DNA of 15,032 bases, taken from contig JAMBLK010000086.1 in assembly GCA_023336855.1 (NCBI GenBank), forward strand, positions 1 to 15,032. Direction: 5' to 3'. The stretch is from Actinomycetes bacterium. Lineage in GTDB: Bacteria; Actinomycetota; Acidimicrobiia; Spongiisociales; UBA5794. The stretch's first letter is position 1. Every line of letters begins with the position of its first letter. The position numbers and the translations under genes were made by a program. The notes beneath the pieces are model-generated. The model had not been told where the DNA came from and did not search any database. It saw nothing but the letters and a program-made list of their open reading frames with translations. This document shows, in pieces, positions 7,314 to 13,672 of this stretch.

Positions 7314-7505
7314 ATGTACCGTCACCGATTCGACCCGACCTCATTCATCTTTGGACTCCTGTTCGTCGCCCTCGCCTTCATCGCTCCGGCCAGGGAGTGG
7401 TTCCCCACCGACTTCGGCCGCTGGATCATTCCGGGAGCCGTAGTTCTGCTCGGCATCGGCTTGGCCGTGTCGGCGATCGCATCGAGCCGATCCGAAGAGG
7501 GTTGA
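7314..7505 (+). CDS. Small two-helix membrane protein downstream of the PspC/LiaF-like gene
   Basis: This 63-aa protein starts three bases after the preceding stop, with a GGGAGGG ribosome site spanning the end of that gene, so it is in the same operon. It has a short basic N-terminus (MYRHRFDPT), a first helix at about 10-25, a short loop with FPTDFGRW, and a second helix at about 37-56 followed by a charged tail (SSRSEEG). No family is recognised with certainty. Small helical-hairpin proteins often accompany PspC/LiaF-type envelope-stress genes, and a role as accessory membrane subunit is a guess from context. The tight coupling and clear ribosome site make it a real gene. Confidence 0.8.
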   Translation: MYRHRFDPTSFIFGLLFVALAFIAPAREWFPTDFGRWIIPGAVVLLGIGLAVSAIASSRSEEG

Positions 7506-7541
7506 GTCCTTCGCCCTATTCCAGCCCTGGGTGTGTTGGAG

Positions 7542-7547
7542 TACACT
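7542..7547 (+). promoter_or_regulatory. Probable -10 element for the acidic-protein gene
   Basis: TACACT fits the TAnnnT consensus, and TTCCAG lies at the -35 position (7519-7524) with a 17-bp spacer. Transcription would start near 7554, leaving about 20 bases of leader that contain the ribosome site. Confidence 0.45.
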
Positions 7548-7563
7548 GGTAGTAGGGCTAATT

Positions 7564-7573
7564 GGGGAAAGGA
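7564..7573 (+). promoter_or_regulatory. Ribosome binding site fixing the start at 7575
   Basis: GGGGAAAGGA lies just before the ATG at 7575. It argues for that start rather than the in-frame GTG at 7533, which has no ribosome site and lies upstream of the likely transcription start. Confidence 0.6.
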
Positions 7574-7574
7574 A

Positions 7575-7949
7575 ATGCCGGCACCGAAGCAATTCAAACC
7601 GGGACCACGAACCATCCGTGAGGTGGAACCGGTCTCCCGTGCAGTCGTCACGAAGGGCCGTTACTCGGTCGTCGTCCCGGACGCGCCGATCATCGACGAC
7701 CCTGCGGTCGTGGAGATAGCCGTCGACGATGTGACCGTCGTCATGAGGTCTTCGAAATACGAACAGCGTTCGCTCCACGCCTACGGAGAGGTCGGCGGAG
7801 AAGCTGACGAAGAGGTCGAAGACGTCGAAGATATCGAAGAGGTCGTGCCGGAACCAGCGCTTCCGAAAGCTCCAGTGTTCGGAGAGTGGCGGTCGGAATC
7901 GACCCTCGAGGGCACCCACTACCACCGCAAGGACTCGCGACGGATCTGA
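7575..7949 (+). CDS. Small acidic protein of unknown function
   Basis: The 124-aa protein starts MPAPKQFKPGPRTIREVEPV, is soluble, has no signal peptide and no membrane helix. Residues 15-55 look like short beta strands (SRAVVTKGRYSVVVPDAP, EIAVDDVTVVM). Residues 70-90 form a strongly acidic run with repeated EEVEDVEDIEEV units, followed by a Pro-rich turn and a charged tail ending HYHRKDSRRI. I do not recognise the family. It has its own promoter-like -10, a ribosome site and normal codon use. It converges on the LCP gene with only seven bases between the stops. The acidic, low-complexity segment suggests a flexible protein-interaction tail, but nothing more can be said from sequence. Confidence 0.7.
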   Translation: MPAPKQFKPGPRTIREVEPVSRAVVTKGRYSVVVPDAPIIDDPAVVEIAVDDVTVVMRSSKYEQRSLHAYGEVGGEADEEVEDVEDIEEVVPEPALPKAPVFGEWRSESTLEGTHYHRKDSRRI

Positions 7950-7958
7950 TATCAGATC
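7943..7958. repeat. 16-bp perfect palindrome spanning two convergent stop codons
   Basis: GATCTGATATCAGATC is its own reverse complement. It covers the TGA of the acidic-protein gene (7947-7949) and reaches into the TGA of the LCP gene on the other strand (7957-7959). As RNA it can form a 6-bp stem with an ATAT loop in both directions; with no T-tract it would be a weak terminator. It could equally be a binding site or partly a coincidence of the two stop codons. Confidence 0.6.
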
Positions 7959-9411
7959 AGGACTCCGGCGCCGTCGGGCACTCCTCGGATTCCTGGAGAT
8001 TGAGCTCGATCTTCGCCCGTTCCGGGTCCGCGATGACCAACTGCACGTGTTCCTGGACCAGGTCGATGTTGGCGATCGCTCCCAGCTTGCCGTCATCCCG
8101 ATACTTCAAGTGGTACTCCGGGGGGATGAACCGGATCGAGACGACGTTCTCGATGTCAATGGCGGGGAGTAGCTCGACGAGCTTCGGTAGCAGATCGACC
8201 GGGATGTCGGTCGTCGTCGTGTTCTTGATGACATCGGCGAACTTACCGAAGTTGAGGATCAACGACGTGGGGTCAGTCTGCTCCATGGCGGCCTCGAGAA
8301 CACACTTCTGGCGGTTCATGCGGAAGTAATCGCTGTCGGCGTGGCGCGTCCGGGCGTAGGCCAACGCTTCTTCACCGCTCATGCGCTGTTGACCGGGCTC
8401 GATGACGATTTTCGTGAGCGTGCCGTCGAGGAGCGGGTATTCGTTGTCCACGATCCGTTCGGGAACGTAGATGTCGACACCGCCGATCGAGTCGATGATG
8501 TCGACGAATCCGTCGAGGTTGACGAGCGCGTAGTAGTGGATCGGGATACCGAGGAACTCCGAAATCATGCCCTTGACGGCGTTCTCAGACGGTGTGCCGG
8601 GCCCTGGAAACGCGTCGGGATAGCGCTCGCCCATGATCCACAGTTCGTTGGTCAGTTCCGGGTAGCAGTCGCAGTCCCAGATCCCCATGCCCTCCGGGAG
8701 GGGCGCATAGGTCCAGTTCCGGGGAACCTGGAACATGGCGGCTTCGCCCGTCTTTGGATCGATGCTCACCGTGATCATGGTGTCCGTGCGAATCCCGGTC
8801 CGACCGACACCGAAGTCGCCACCGAGCAGCAGGATGTTGAGGCGATCGAGTTCGTCCCACGGTGTCTGTTCGACAACGGTGGTCGTTGTGCTCGACGTGG
8901 TCTCCTGTTGACCGGTGACGGCCCCATCGTCGGTCGTGCCCTGCGTTGTGGACACGATCGTCGTCGTTGCGGACGCTTCGCCGCCGTCGAAGACGGTTGT
9001 GATCAGGCTGTACTGGACCAGGTCGTAGTAGCCGAAGACGACGTGAGGCACCAGGAGGAAGAAGCCCAGGGCCAGCATGGCGGTGATTCCGGCTATCCGG
9101 GTCACTGACCCGCCCATCTCGGTTGCCGACCGGTACGCGTCATCGGCCGCCCACACGCGGTATCCGAGGATGACGATGTTGATGACCATCATCAACGCGA
9201 GCGAACTGGGCCGGACGAAAGCGGTGACGATCGAGACCTTGTCGTGGAAGAAGAAGAGAAGGATGAGGAGCGTCAACCCGTCGATGATGAACAGCGTTCT
9301 GGCCTTCTTGCGGTCACCGACGAGCCACTGGCCCAGACCCGGGAGAAGAGCCGAGGCGACGGCTGAGACGAGAGGGCTCGGGCCGCGTGATGTTGATAAA
9401 CGACTCGCCAT
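7957..9411 (-). CDS. LytR-CpsA-Psr (LCP) family cell-wall glycopolymer ligase with multi-helix N-terminus
   Basis: The 484-aa protein has an LCP domain at about 190-380: NILLLGGD (192-199), R208-TDT (209-211), QVPRNW (228-233), IGGVDIYVP (309-317) and QRMSGEEALAYARTRHADSD (341-360), with Arg354, Arg356, Asp359 and Arg367 as probable active-site residues. LCP enzymes transfer undecaprenyl-pyrophosphate-linked glycopolymers to peptidoglycan outside the membrane. Most family members have one N-terminal helix; this one has about four (17-31, 39-55, 69-86, 105-128), the first with a PGLGQW motif recalling TM2-like domains. A Thr/Ser-rich linker (145-180) then leads to the domain, and a C-terminal extension follows (385-484). 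The gene is divergent from a flippase-phosphoglycosyltransferase fusion, which fits a shared polymer pathway. The ATG has no ribosome site but a -10 hexamer six bases upstream. Confidence 0.93.
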   Translation of the reverse strand: MASRLSTSRGPSPLVSAVASALLPGLGQWLVGDRKKARTLFIIDGLTLLILLFFFHDKVSIVTAFVRPSSLALMMVINIVILGYRVWAADDAYRSATEMGGSVTRIAGITAMLALGFFLLVPHVVFGYYDLVQYSLITTVFDGGEASATTTIVSTTQGTTDDGAVTGQQETTSSTTTTVVEQTPWDELDRLNILLLGGDFGVGRTGIRTDTMITVSIDPKTGEAAMFQVPRNWTYAPLPEGMGIWDCDCYPELTNELWIMGERYPDAFPGPGTPSENAVKGMISEFLGIPIHYYALVNLDGFVDIIDSIGGVDIYVPERIVDNEYPLLDGTLTKIVIEPGQQRMSGEEALAYARTRHADSDYFRMNRQKCVLEAAMEQTDPTSLILNFGKFADVIKNTTTTDIPVDLLPKLVELLPAIDIENVVSIRFIPPEYHLKYRDDGKLGAIANIDLVQEHVQLVIADPERAKIELNLQESEECPTAPES

Positions 9412-9417
9412 GCGCGC

Positions 9418-9423
9418 ATGCTA
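9418..9423 (-). promoter_or_regulatory. -10 element of a probable leaderless promoter for the LCP gene
   Basis: On the minus strand TAGCAT is followed by GCGCGC and then the ATG (9411-9409). This puts the transcription start at the ATG. No Shine-Dalgarno is visible. The -35 region is weak. Confidence 0.5.
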
Positions 9424-9479
9424 GGTAAGGGGTCCCGATAGTCGTGGCAACGATCGCGTGGAGACCGGCCGTGGGCGGG

Positions 9480-9485
9480 TAACCT
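9480..9485 (+). promoter_or_regulatory. Possible -10 element for the flippase-transferase gene
   Basis: TAACCT lies about 35 bases before the GTG start at 9520 and fits TAnnnT. No clear -35 box and no clear ribosome site accompany it, so it is tentative. Confidence 0.3.
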
Positions 9486-9519
9486 TGTCCGAACCGAGAA
9501 TCGACCCCGAAACGCACCT

Positions 9520-11448
9520 GTGAGCGACACACCCCCCGACGAACGATCTACCGAGACGCCAGGACACTCGCAACGTACCCGCTATGCCTATATGCGGCGT
9601 GACGGAACACTCGACATTGTCCTCGGGAGTCTCGTTGCCGGCGTTGGTGCCTACATCTATCAGTTCCTTGGCGGTCGCAGCTTGGGGGAGGAGGCGTTCG
9701 CCCCCATCGCGGCGCTCCTGACCGCGCATTTCCTTGCTTTCGTGATCATCCTGCTCCCGATCGAGCAGTTCGTGATCCGCCGGATCACTCTGGGGTACAG
9801 GGGTTGGGTTGTTCCCATGCGGGCGGTGGCTCTTGCGTTTTCCACCGGTGCCGTGGCCGCCGTCGTGGTTTGGTCGACGGCCGACTCCTACTTCGATGGT
9901 GACGCTTCGTTCGTCTGGTTCGTGATCGCCACCGTCACTTTTCACTTCTTCTTCGTCGTGGGCCGTGGCTACCTGGCCGGACATCGGAGATTCCGTTCGT
10001 ACGGCTATGTCAGCGGAGCAGCATCGATCCTGCGTCTGGTGATCGCCGTGATCGTCGTCATCATCGGGCCCACGGTCACGGGATTCGCGTGGGCCCAGGT
10101 GCTCGGCCCGTTGGTGATCTTCTTCTGGCGACCATGGCGCAAGCAGGATCAGGACACGGGCGGGTCTCGAGGAGAGCTCACGTCAGAGGACGCCGAGAAC
10201 GTCACCGAGCGCGGTCTGCTGACGGGGCTGGTGCTGTCGTCGGCGGCATCGCAGGCCCTTCTCCTCGCCGGTCCACTCGCCGCGGGCGCCCTCGGCGCCA
10301 CGGCCGCTCAGTTCTCCATCACCTACGCCACGCTTCTTCTCGCTCGAGCCCCTCTGACACTCGGTTACAACCTGATCGCACGGGTGCTGCCGCCGTTTAC
10401 CGAGATGGCGGCAAGGGGAGAGCGTCGGGAGTTGCGTTCATGGGCGCGGGGCATGGGATTCGCAGGCGCCTCGCTGGCGGTCCTCGGTGCAGCGCTTGGC
10501 GGACTGTTGGGTCCCCCGATGGTCGCGATCGCTTTCGGCGATGGCTTCCGGCCATCTACGACTGTTGCTGCATTCGCCGCCGCGGGGGTTGTCTTGGCTT
10601 CGTCGGGGCTGTTCATCGGTCAGATTCTGGTCGCTCGGGGTCGGGCCGTTCGTCTGGCCGTAGCGTGGTTCGTCGCCGTTGTCGGAGCGGTCGCGGTCCT
10701 CGTGTTCCCGATCGATGATCCGGTGCTCCATGTTGTGATCGCCTTCTTCTTCGGAGAGGCGCTCGCTCTCGTGTCTCTGGTGCTCGGTGCCCTCATCCGG
10801 GATCCGGAGGAAGACGAGATCTCCCATGGATATGCGGTGGCGAAGCGATCCCTCGACATCGCCGTGGCGCTGGTCGCGATTCTGCTGCTTGCCCCGGTGC
10901 TCGCTGTTGCTGCGATTGCTGTGAAGATCGACTCGAAGGGTCCGGCGTTCTTCCGGCAGTTGCGCACGGGTCGCGATGGACAAGACTTCTGGATGGTGAA
11001 GATGCGGACGATGGTGATCGACCAGAAGGAAGAAGTCTTCAACAAGCATCTCGATCGCCTGCGCTACAGCGACGATGACGATGAATACACGATCAGGATC
11101 GATGACGACCCCCGGATCACAAGAGTGGGAGGGTTCCTTCGGCGCTGGTCGCTCGACGAACTGCCGAACTTCTGGAACGTCCTCAAGGGCTCGATGTCAC
11201 TGGTCGGACCCAGACCCCTCGTGCCCGAGGAGGCCGATCTCATCGGTCTCGACAATCCCCGCTTCCAGGTGAAGCCGGGTGTTACCGGCTACGCGCAGGT
11301 TCACGGCCGGGATTCGATCTCAGTCGCGGAGCGAACCGCGCTCGATGAACAGTATGTCGAGATGGTGTCGATGAAGGGGGATGTCAAGATCCTCTTCGAG
11401 ACGTTCGGGGCGGTTCTCCGGACGAAGGGCGAAGACTCCAAGGTTTAG
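9520..11448 (+). CDS. Fusion of a Wzx-like polysaccharide flippase and a monotopic phosphoglycosyltransferase
   Basis: The 642-aa protein joins two activities normally made separately. Residues 30-427 form a membrane region of about 12 helices, like O-antigen/teichoic-acid flippases, with a cytoplasmic loop at 205-230. Residues 440-642 are a bacterial sugar transferase of the WbaP/PglC class: KRSLDI (442-447), the re-entrant hydrophobic stretch 449-468, the catalytic Asp546-Glu547 dyad in RWSLDELPNFWNVLKGSMS, LVGPRPL (561-567), and KPGVTGYAQVHGR (585-597). This domain transfers a sugar-phosphate from UDP-sugar to undecaprenyl phosphate on the cytoplasmic side. The usual partner domain in long members is a four-helix CoA-binding-like module, which is absent. 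Start: GTG 9520 as the most upstream option, with no good ribosome site; ATG 9592 (residue 25) is an alternative. It is divergent from the LCP ligase. Confidence 0.88.
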   Translation: MSDTPPDERSTETPGHSQRTRYAYMRRDGTLDIVLGSLVAGVGAYIYQFLGGRSLGEEAFAPIAALLTAHFLAFVIILLPIEQFVIRRITLGYRGWVVPMRAVALAFSTGAVAAVVVWSTADSYFDGDASFVWFVIATVTFHFFFVVGRGYLAGHRRFRSYGYVSGAASILRLVIAVIVVIIGPTVTGFAWAQVLGPLVIFFWRPWRKQDQDTGGSRGELTSEDAENVTERGLLTGLVLSSAASQALLLAGPLAAGALGATAAQFSITYATLLLARAPLTLGYNLIARVLPPFTEMAARGERRELRSWARGMGFAGASLAVLGAALGGLLGPPMVAIAFGDGFRPSTTVAAFAAAGVVLASSGLFIGQILVARGRAVRLAVAWFVAVVGAVAVLVFPIDDPVLHVVIAFFFGEALALVSLVLGALIRDPEEDEISHGYAVAKRSLDIAVALVAILLLAPVLAVAAIAVKIDSKGPAFFRQLRTGRDGQDFWMVKMRTMVIDQKEEVFNKHLDRLRYSDDDDEYTIRIDDDPRITRVGGFLRRWSLDELPNFWNVLKGSMSLVGPRPLVPEEADLIGLDNPRFQVKPGVTGYAQVHGRDSISVAERTALDEQYVEMVSMKGDVKILFETFGAVLRTKGEDSKV

Positions 11449-11487
11449 CCAGGAATGTACGGGGGGCCTTGTAGCGTTCCATTCTCT

Positions 11488-11889
11488 ATGGACACCATCA
11501 GCACGCTCCTCAACGAAGGCGACCCCGTCGTGGCCGTCGTCGGCGCCACCGACAACCCCCGCAAGTACGGCAATCGCATCTACCTGGATCTCAAGGACAA
11601 AGGGTTCCGTGTCTATCCGGTGAACGCCACCAGAGCTACGGTCGACGGTGATCCTGTGTTCGCGACTCTCGCTGAACTCCCCGAGACACCGGACATCGTC
11701 AACTTCGTTGTCCCGCCGACGCGAACGCTCCGGGTCCTTGAGCAGGCGAAGGACTTGGGGTTCACGACGGTGTGGGTTCAGCCGGGAGCGGAGAATCAAG
11801 ACGTGATGGAATACCTCGAGGAACACGACTTCGATTATCTGGCGAACGCCTGCATCATGGTTCAGGCAAGAGTCCGGTCGACAATCTGA
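11488..11889 (+). CDS. CoA-binding domain protein (YccU/COG1832 type)
   Basis: The 133-aa protein is a single Rossmann-like CoA-binding domain. It shows VAVVGATDNPRKYGNRIYLD (residues 13-32), GFRVYPVNAT, then the LAELPETPDIVNFVVPP stretch and a VWVQPGAEN motif, as in the YccU family. These proteins resemble the CoA-binding part of succinyl-CoA synthetase; their physiological role is not settled. The ATG at 11488 is preferred because the family fold begins just after it; an upstream in-frame ATG (11455) would add a non-conserved Gly/Pro-rich leader. No ribosome site precedes 11488. A possible -10 hexamer TAGCGT at 11472-11477 would give a leader of only a few bases. It starts 39 bp after the flippase-transferase stop and is not obviously related to it. 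Confidence 0.85.
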   Translation: MDTISTLLNEGDPVVAVVGATDNPRKYGNRIYLDLKDKGFRVYPVNATRATVDGDPVFATLAELPETPDIVNFVVPPTRTLRVLEQAKDLGFTTVWVQPGAENQDVMEYLEEHDFDYLANACIMVQARVRSTI

Positions 11890-11915
11890 CTCTTCCCCAA
11901 CGGCCTCATCGCGGG

Positions 11916-11921
11916 TACAAT
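11916..11921 (+). promoter_or_regulatory. -10 element upstream of the 208-aa unknown gene
   Basis: TACAAT matches the vegetative -10 well; TTCCCC at 11893-11898 is a poor -35 at 17-bp spacing. Transcription would begin near 11928, giving a leader of about 23 bases with an AGGGGGA ribosome site at 11939-11945, before the ATG at 11951. Confidence 0.55.
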
Positions 11922-11950
11922 CCGGTAGGGGTTCGATCAGGGGGATCGAC

Positions 11951-12577
11951 ATGACCGCTGAGAATATGCGCCGTGAGGTGTGTTCCCTGCCAGGGGTCAC
12001 TTCGGCAGAGGTGACCCCCCGTGCTGGGGCACCTCCGTTTATTCGCGTCTGGACCGACGGATCACGGCCGGATGCCGACGTGCAACAGGCGGTCGAGCAA
12101 ATCGCTCTTGGTGGTGCCCCGTTGCGTGAAGACGTGAGCCGGCGGCGAACCGGACTCGGGCGAAGCCTGAGAGACGCGTTGCCGGCCGCACTGGCCGAAC
12201 CGGACCCATCTCACCTCGCCATAGACGTCGAAGTCACCAGACCTTCCGGCCACTTCACGAAGCTCGCGATCGAGGAGACGTCCGACGGCGTCGAGGTTCG
12301 TGCTATCGACGATGCCGGCCGGGAATCGGGAGCAGTTGTCGAACAGGGGGAGGACGGACTTGCAAGAGCAGTGGCGACCGCCGTCGCCCTGCTGCGCGGG
12401 TTCCCGCCACCGCACGGGGTCGCCGTCAATACACGTGACGTCGATGGCACCACCGTGGTGACGGTTCTCCTCGAGATGTCTTCGGGCACCACGTTGGCGG
12501 GAGCGGCCATCGTCACGGGAGGCCTTCCGTTCACGGTGGGTCGGGCCGTGGACAGCGCGCTCAACAGCCTTCCATGA
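11951..12577 (+). CDS. Unrecognised 208-aa protein coupled to a zinc-ribbon protein
   Basis: A good -10 (TACAAT), an AGGGGGA ribosome site and the ATG define the start. The protein has no membrane helix or signal peptide. Residues 1-50 (LPGVTSAEVTPRAGAPPF, IRVWTDGSRPDADVQQAV) look like an alpha/beta unit of the kind seen in small regulatory or metal-binding folds. Residues 60-80 are basic (SRRRTGLGRSLRDALPA). Residues 88-208 form a second part with strand-like stretches and Gly-rich turns. I do not recognise the family. Its stop overlaps the start of the following zinc-ribbon gene by four bases (ATGA), so the two products are probably made together and may interact. An 8-bp inverted repeat lies within codons 15-23. 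Confidence 0.75.
   Translation: MTAENMRREVCSLPGVTSAEVTPRAGAPPFIRVWTDGSRPDADVQQAVEQIALGGAPLREDVSRRRTGLGRSLRDALPAALAEPDPSHLAIDVEVTRPSGHFTKLAIEETSDGVEVRAIDDAGRESGAVVEQGEDGLARAVATAVALLRGFPPPHGVAVNTRDVDGTTVVTVLLEMSSGTTLAGAAIVTGGLPFTVGRAVDSALNSLP
11993..12018 (+). repeat. 8-bp perfect inverted repeat early in the 208-aa gene
   Basis: GGGGTCAC (11993-12000) and GTGACCCC (12011-12018) flank TTCGGCAGAG. In RNA this makes an eight-pair, GC-rich stem with a 10-base loop about 65 bases after the expected transcription start. It lies inside the coding region (codons for GVTSAEVTP), so it may be coincidental or may affect translation or early elongation. Confidence 0.6.
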
Positions 12578-12900
12578 ACCTGTCCTGTCCCGAATGTGGC
12601 GAGGCCGATGATCTCGCCGGGGTTCGGAACGAGGACCGAATCGCTGTCACCTGTGGCGCGTGTGGCGCGTCGTGGACACGAGACCCGTCGCCACGATGTC
12701 CGGCCTGCGGTGGCGATGATCTCCAGGGTGTGCCTCTGGCGATCATCGAGAAGAGCAGAGGTACACAACTGTCGGTCGTCGGTACCCGAACCGTCCATCT
12801 CTGCTCGGTGTGCGACGCCGAGGCACTCGATCGCTATCACCGCAATCGACCGAATCCACTGATGCCCGACGAGCTTCCGACCATCGGTCCGGGCACCTGA
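12574..12900 (+). CDS. Double zinc-ribbon protein
   Basis: The 108-aa protein has four CxxC pairs: Cys5/Cys8 (CPEC), Cys27/Cys30 (CGAC), Cys42/Cys45 (CPAC) and Cys77/Cys80 (CSVC). The spacing suggests two zinc-binding knuckle pairs, the first at 5-30 and the second at 42-80. The second half also carries LSVVGTRTVHLCSVCDAEALDR, and the tail is Pro-rich. Such ribbons bind nucleic acid or proteins; no catalytic motif is present and the family is not recognised. It overlaps the upstream 208-aa gene by four bases, so it is translationally coupled to it. Its start has no separate ribosome site, consistent with coupling. Confidence 0.8.
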   Translation: MNLSCPECGEADDLAGVRNEDRIAVTCGACGASWTRDPSPRCPACGGDDLQGVPLAIIEKSRGTQLSVVGTRTVHLCSVCDAEALDRYHRNRPNPLMPDELPTIGPGT

Positions 12901-12913
12901 TCGGAAGACGGCG

Positions 12914-12919
12914 TACGCT
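12914..12919 (+). promoter_or_regulatory. Possible -10 element for the dienelactone-hydrolase-family gene
   Basis: TACGCT fits TAnnnT and lies about 43 bases before the ATG at 12962. The -35 region is not convincing. Confidence 0.35.
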
Positions 12920-12944
12920 GGCCGCGAATCGGGCATGTCAGGCC

Positions 12945-12957
12945 AGGAGGAAGGGAG
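12945..12957 (+). promoter_or_regulatory. Ribosome binding site fixing the start at 12962
   Basis: AGGAGGAAGGGAG ends four bases before the ATG at 12962. It selects that codon over the in-frame ATG at 12935, which has no ribosome site. Confidence 0.75.
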
Positions 12958-12961
12958 ACCG

Positions 12962-13654
12962 ATGAGCGGACGTGATCTCACGGTTGGTGGAGTCGCGATG
13001 TACGAGGCGCTTCCACCCGGTCTCCCGGCTCCGGGAGTCCTGATCCTCCATGAACTGTTCGGTCTCAACGACGACATCCGCCGCATCACCGATCGGTTCG
13101 CCGCTCTGGGATATGTAGCGGTCGCCCCCGATCTGCTCGACGGAGGGCGGATCTCCTGTGTTGCCCGTGCCATGGCGCAGATTCAGCGAGGGGAGGGGAG
13201 CATCGTCGACACGGCAGAGGAGCACCTTCGCTCCCTCGCCGATCGCGAGGACGTGATCGATCGGCGGGTAGCGGTCGTCGGTTTCTGCATGGGTGGCAGC
13301 TTTGCTCTCCTGCTCGGGGCGAGGGGAACCGCACAAGCCATCTCCACGAACTACGGGATCTTCCCCGGCGACGACATCGCGAAACGGCTCTGCCCGGTCG
13401 TTGCCTCCTATGGCGGGAAGGATCACCTGATAGGTCGAGACGGGACCAGGCTGTCCCGTGCGCTCGACGACACCGACGTCCCTCACGACATCGTGACCTA
13501 CCCGAACGTCGGACACTCGTTCATGAACGACGCCGAAGGGCATCGAGTGTCGAAGGCGCTCATCGGACGTCCGCTCATGGCGGTTGCGTTCGACGAGGAC
13601 GCCTCGGAAGACTCGTGGGAGCGGATCGAGGCATTCTTCGCCGAGCACCTCTGA
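12962..13654 (+). CDS. Dienelactone hydrolase family protein
   Basis: The 230-aa protein has the DLH-type alpha/beta hydrolase fold. Key residues are Cys109 as nucleophile in GFCMGG (107-112), Asp154 in GGKDHLI (151-157) and His185 in NVGHSFMND (182-190), with Glu31 in HELFGLN as the usual companion of the Cys. The length is typical of the family. Enzymes of this group open dienelactones in chloroaromatic breakdown, but most genomic members have unknown substrates, and no catabolic genes lie nearby here. The start is set by a strong ribosome site at 12945-12957. It is convergent with the DUF454 gene, with an 18-base gap and no clear terminator. Confidence 0.92.
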   Translation: MSGRDLTVGGVAMYEALPPGLPAPGVLILHELFGLNDDIRRITDRFAALGYVAVAPDLLDGGRISCVARAMAQIQRGEGSIVDTAEEHLRSLADREDVIDRRVAVVGFCMGGSFALLLGARGTAQAISTNYGIFPGDDIAKRLCPVVASYGGKDHLIGRDGTRLSRALDDTDVPHDIVTYPNVGHSFMNDAEGHRVSKALIGRPLMAVAFDEDASEDSWERIEAFFAEHL

Positions 13655-13672
13655 GGCGACAACAGCGCGGGA

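Noticed and set aside
12918..12946. CTGGCC ... GGCCAG inverted repeat before the dienelactone-hydrolase-family gene, potentially hiding the ribosome site
   Set aside because: The left arm overlaps the predicted -10 and would lie outside the transcript, so a ribosome-blocking RNA hairpin is unlikely.
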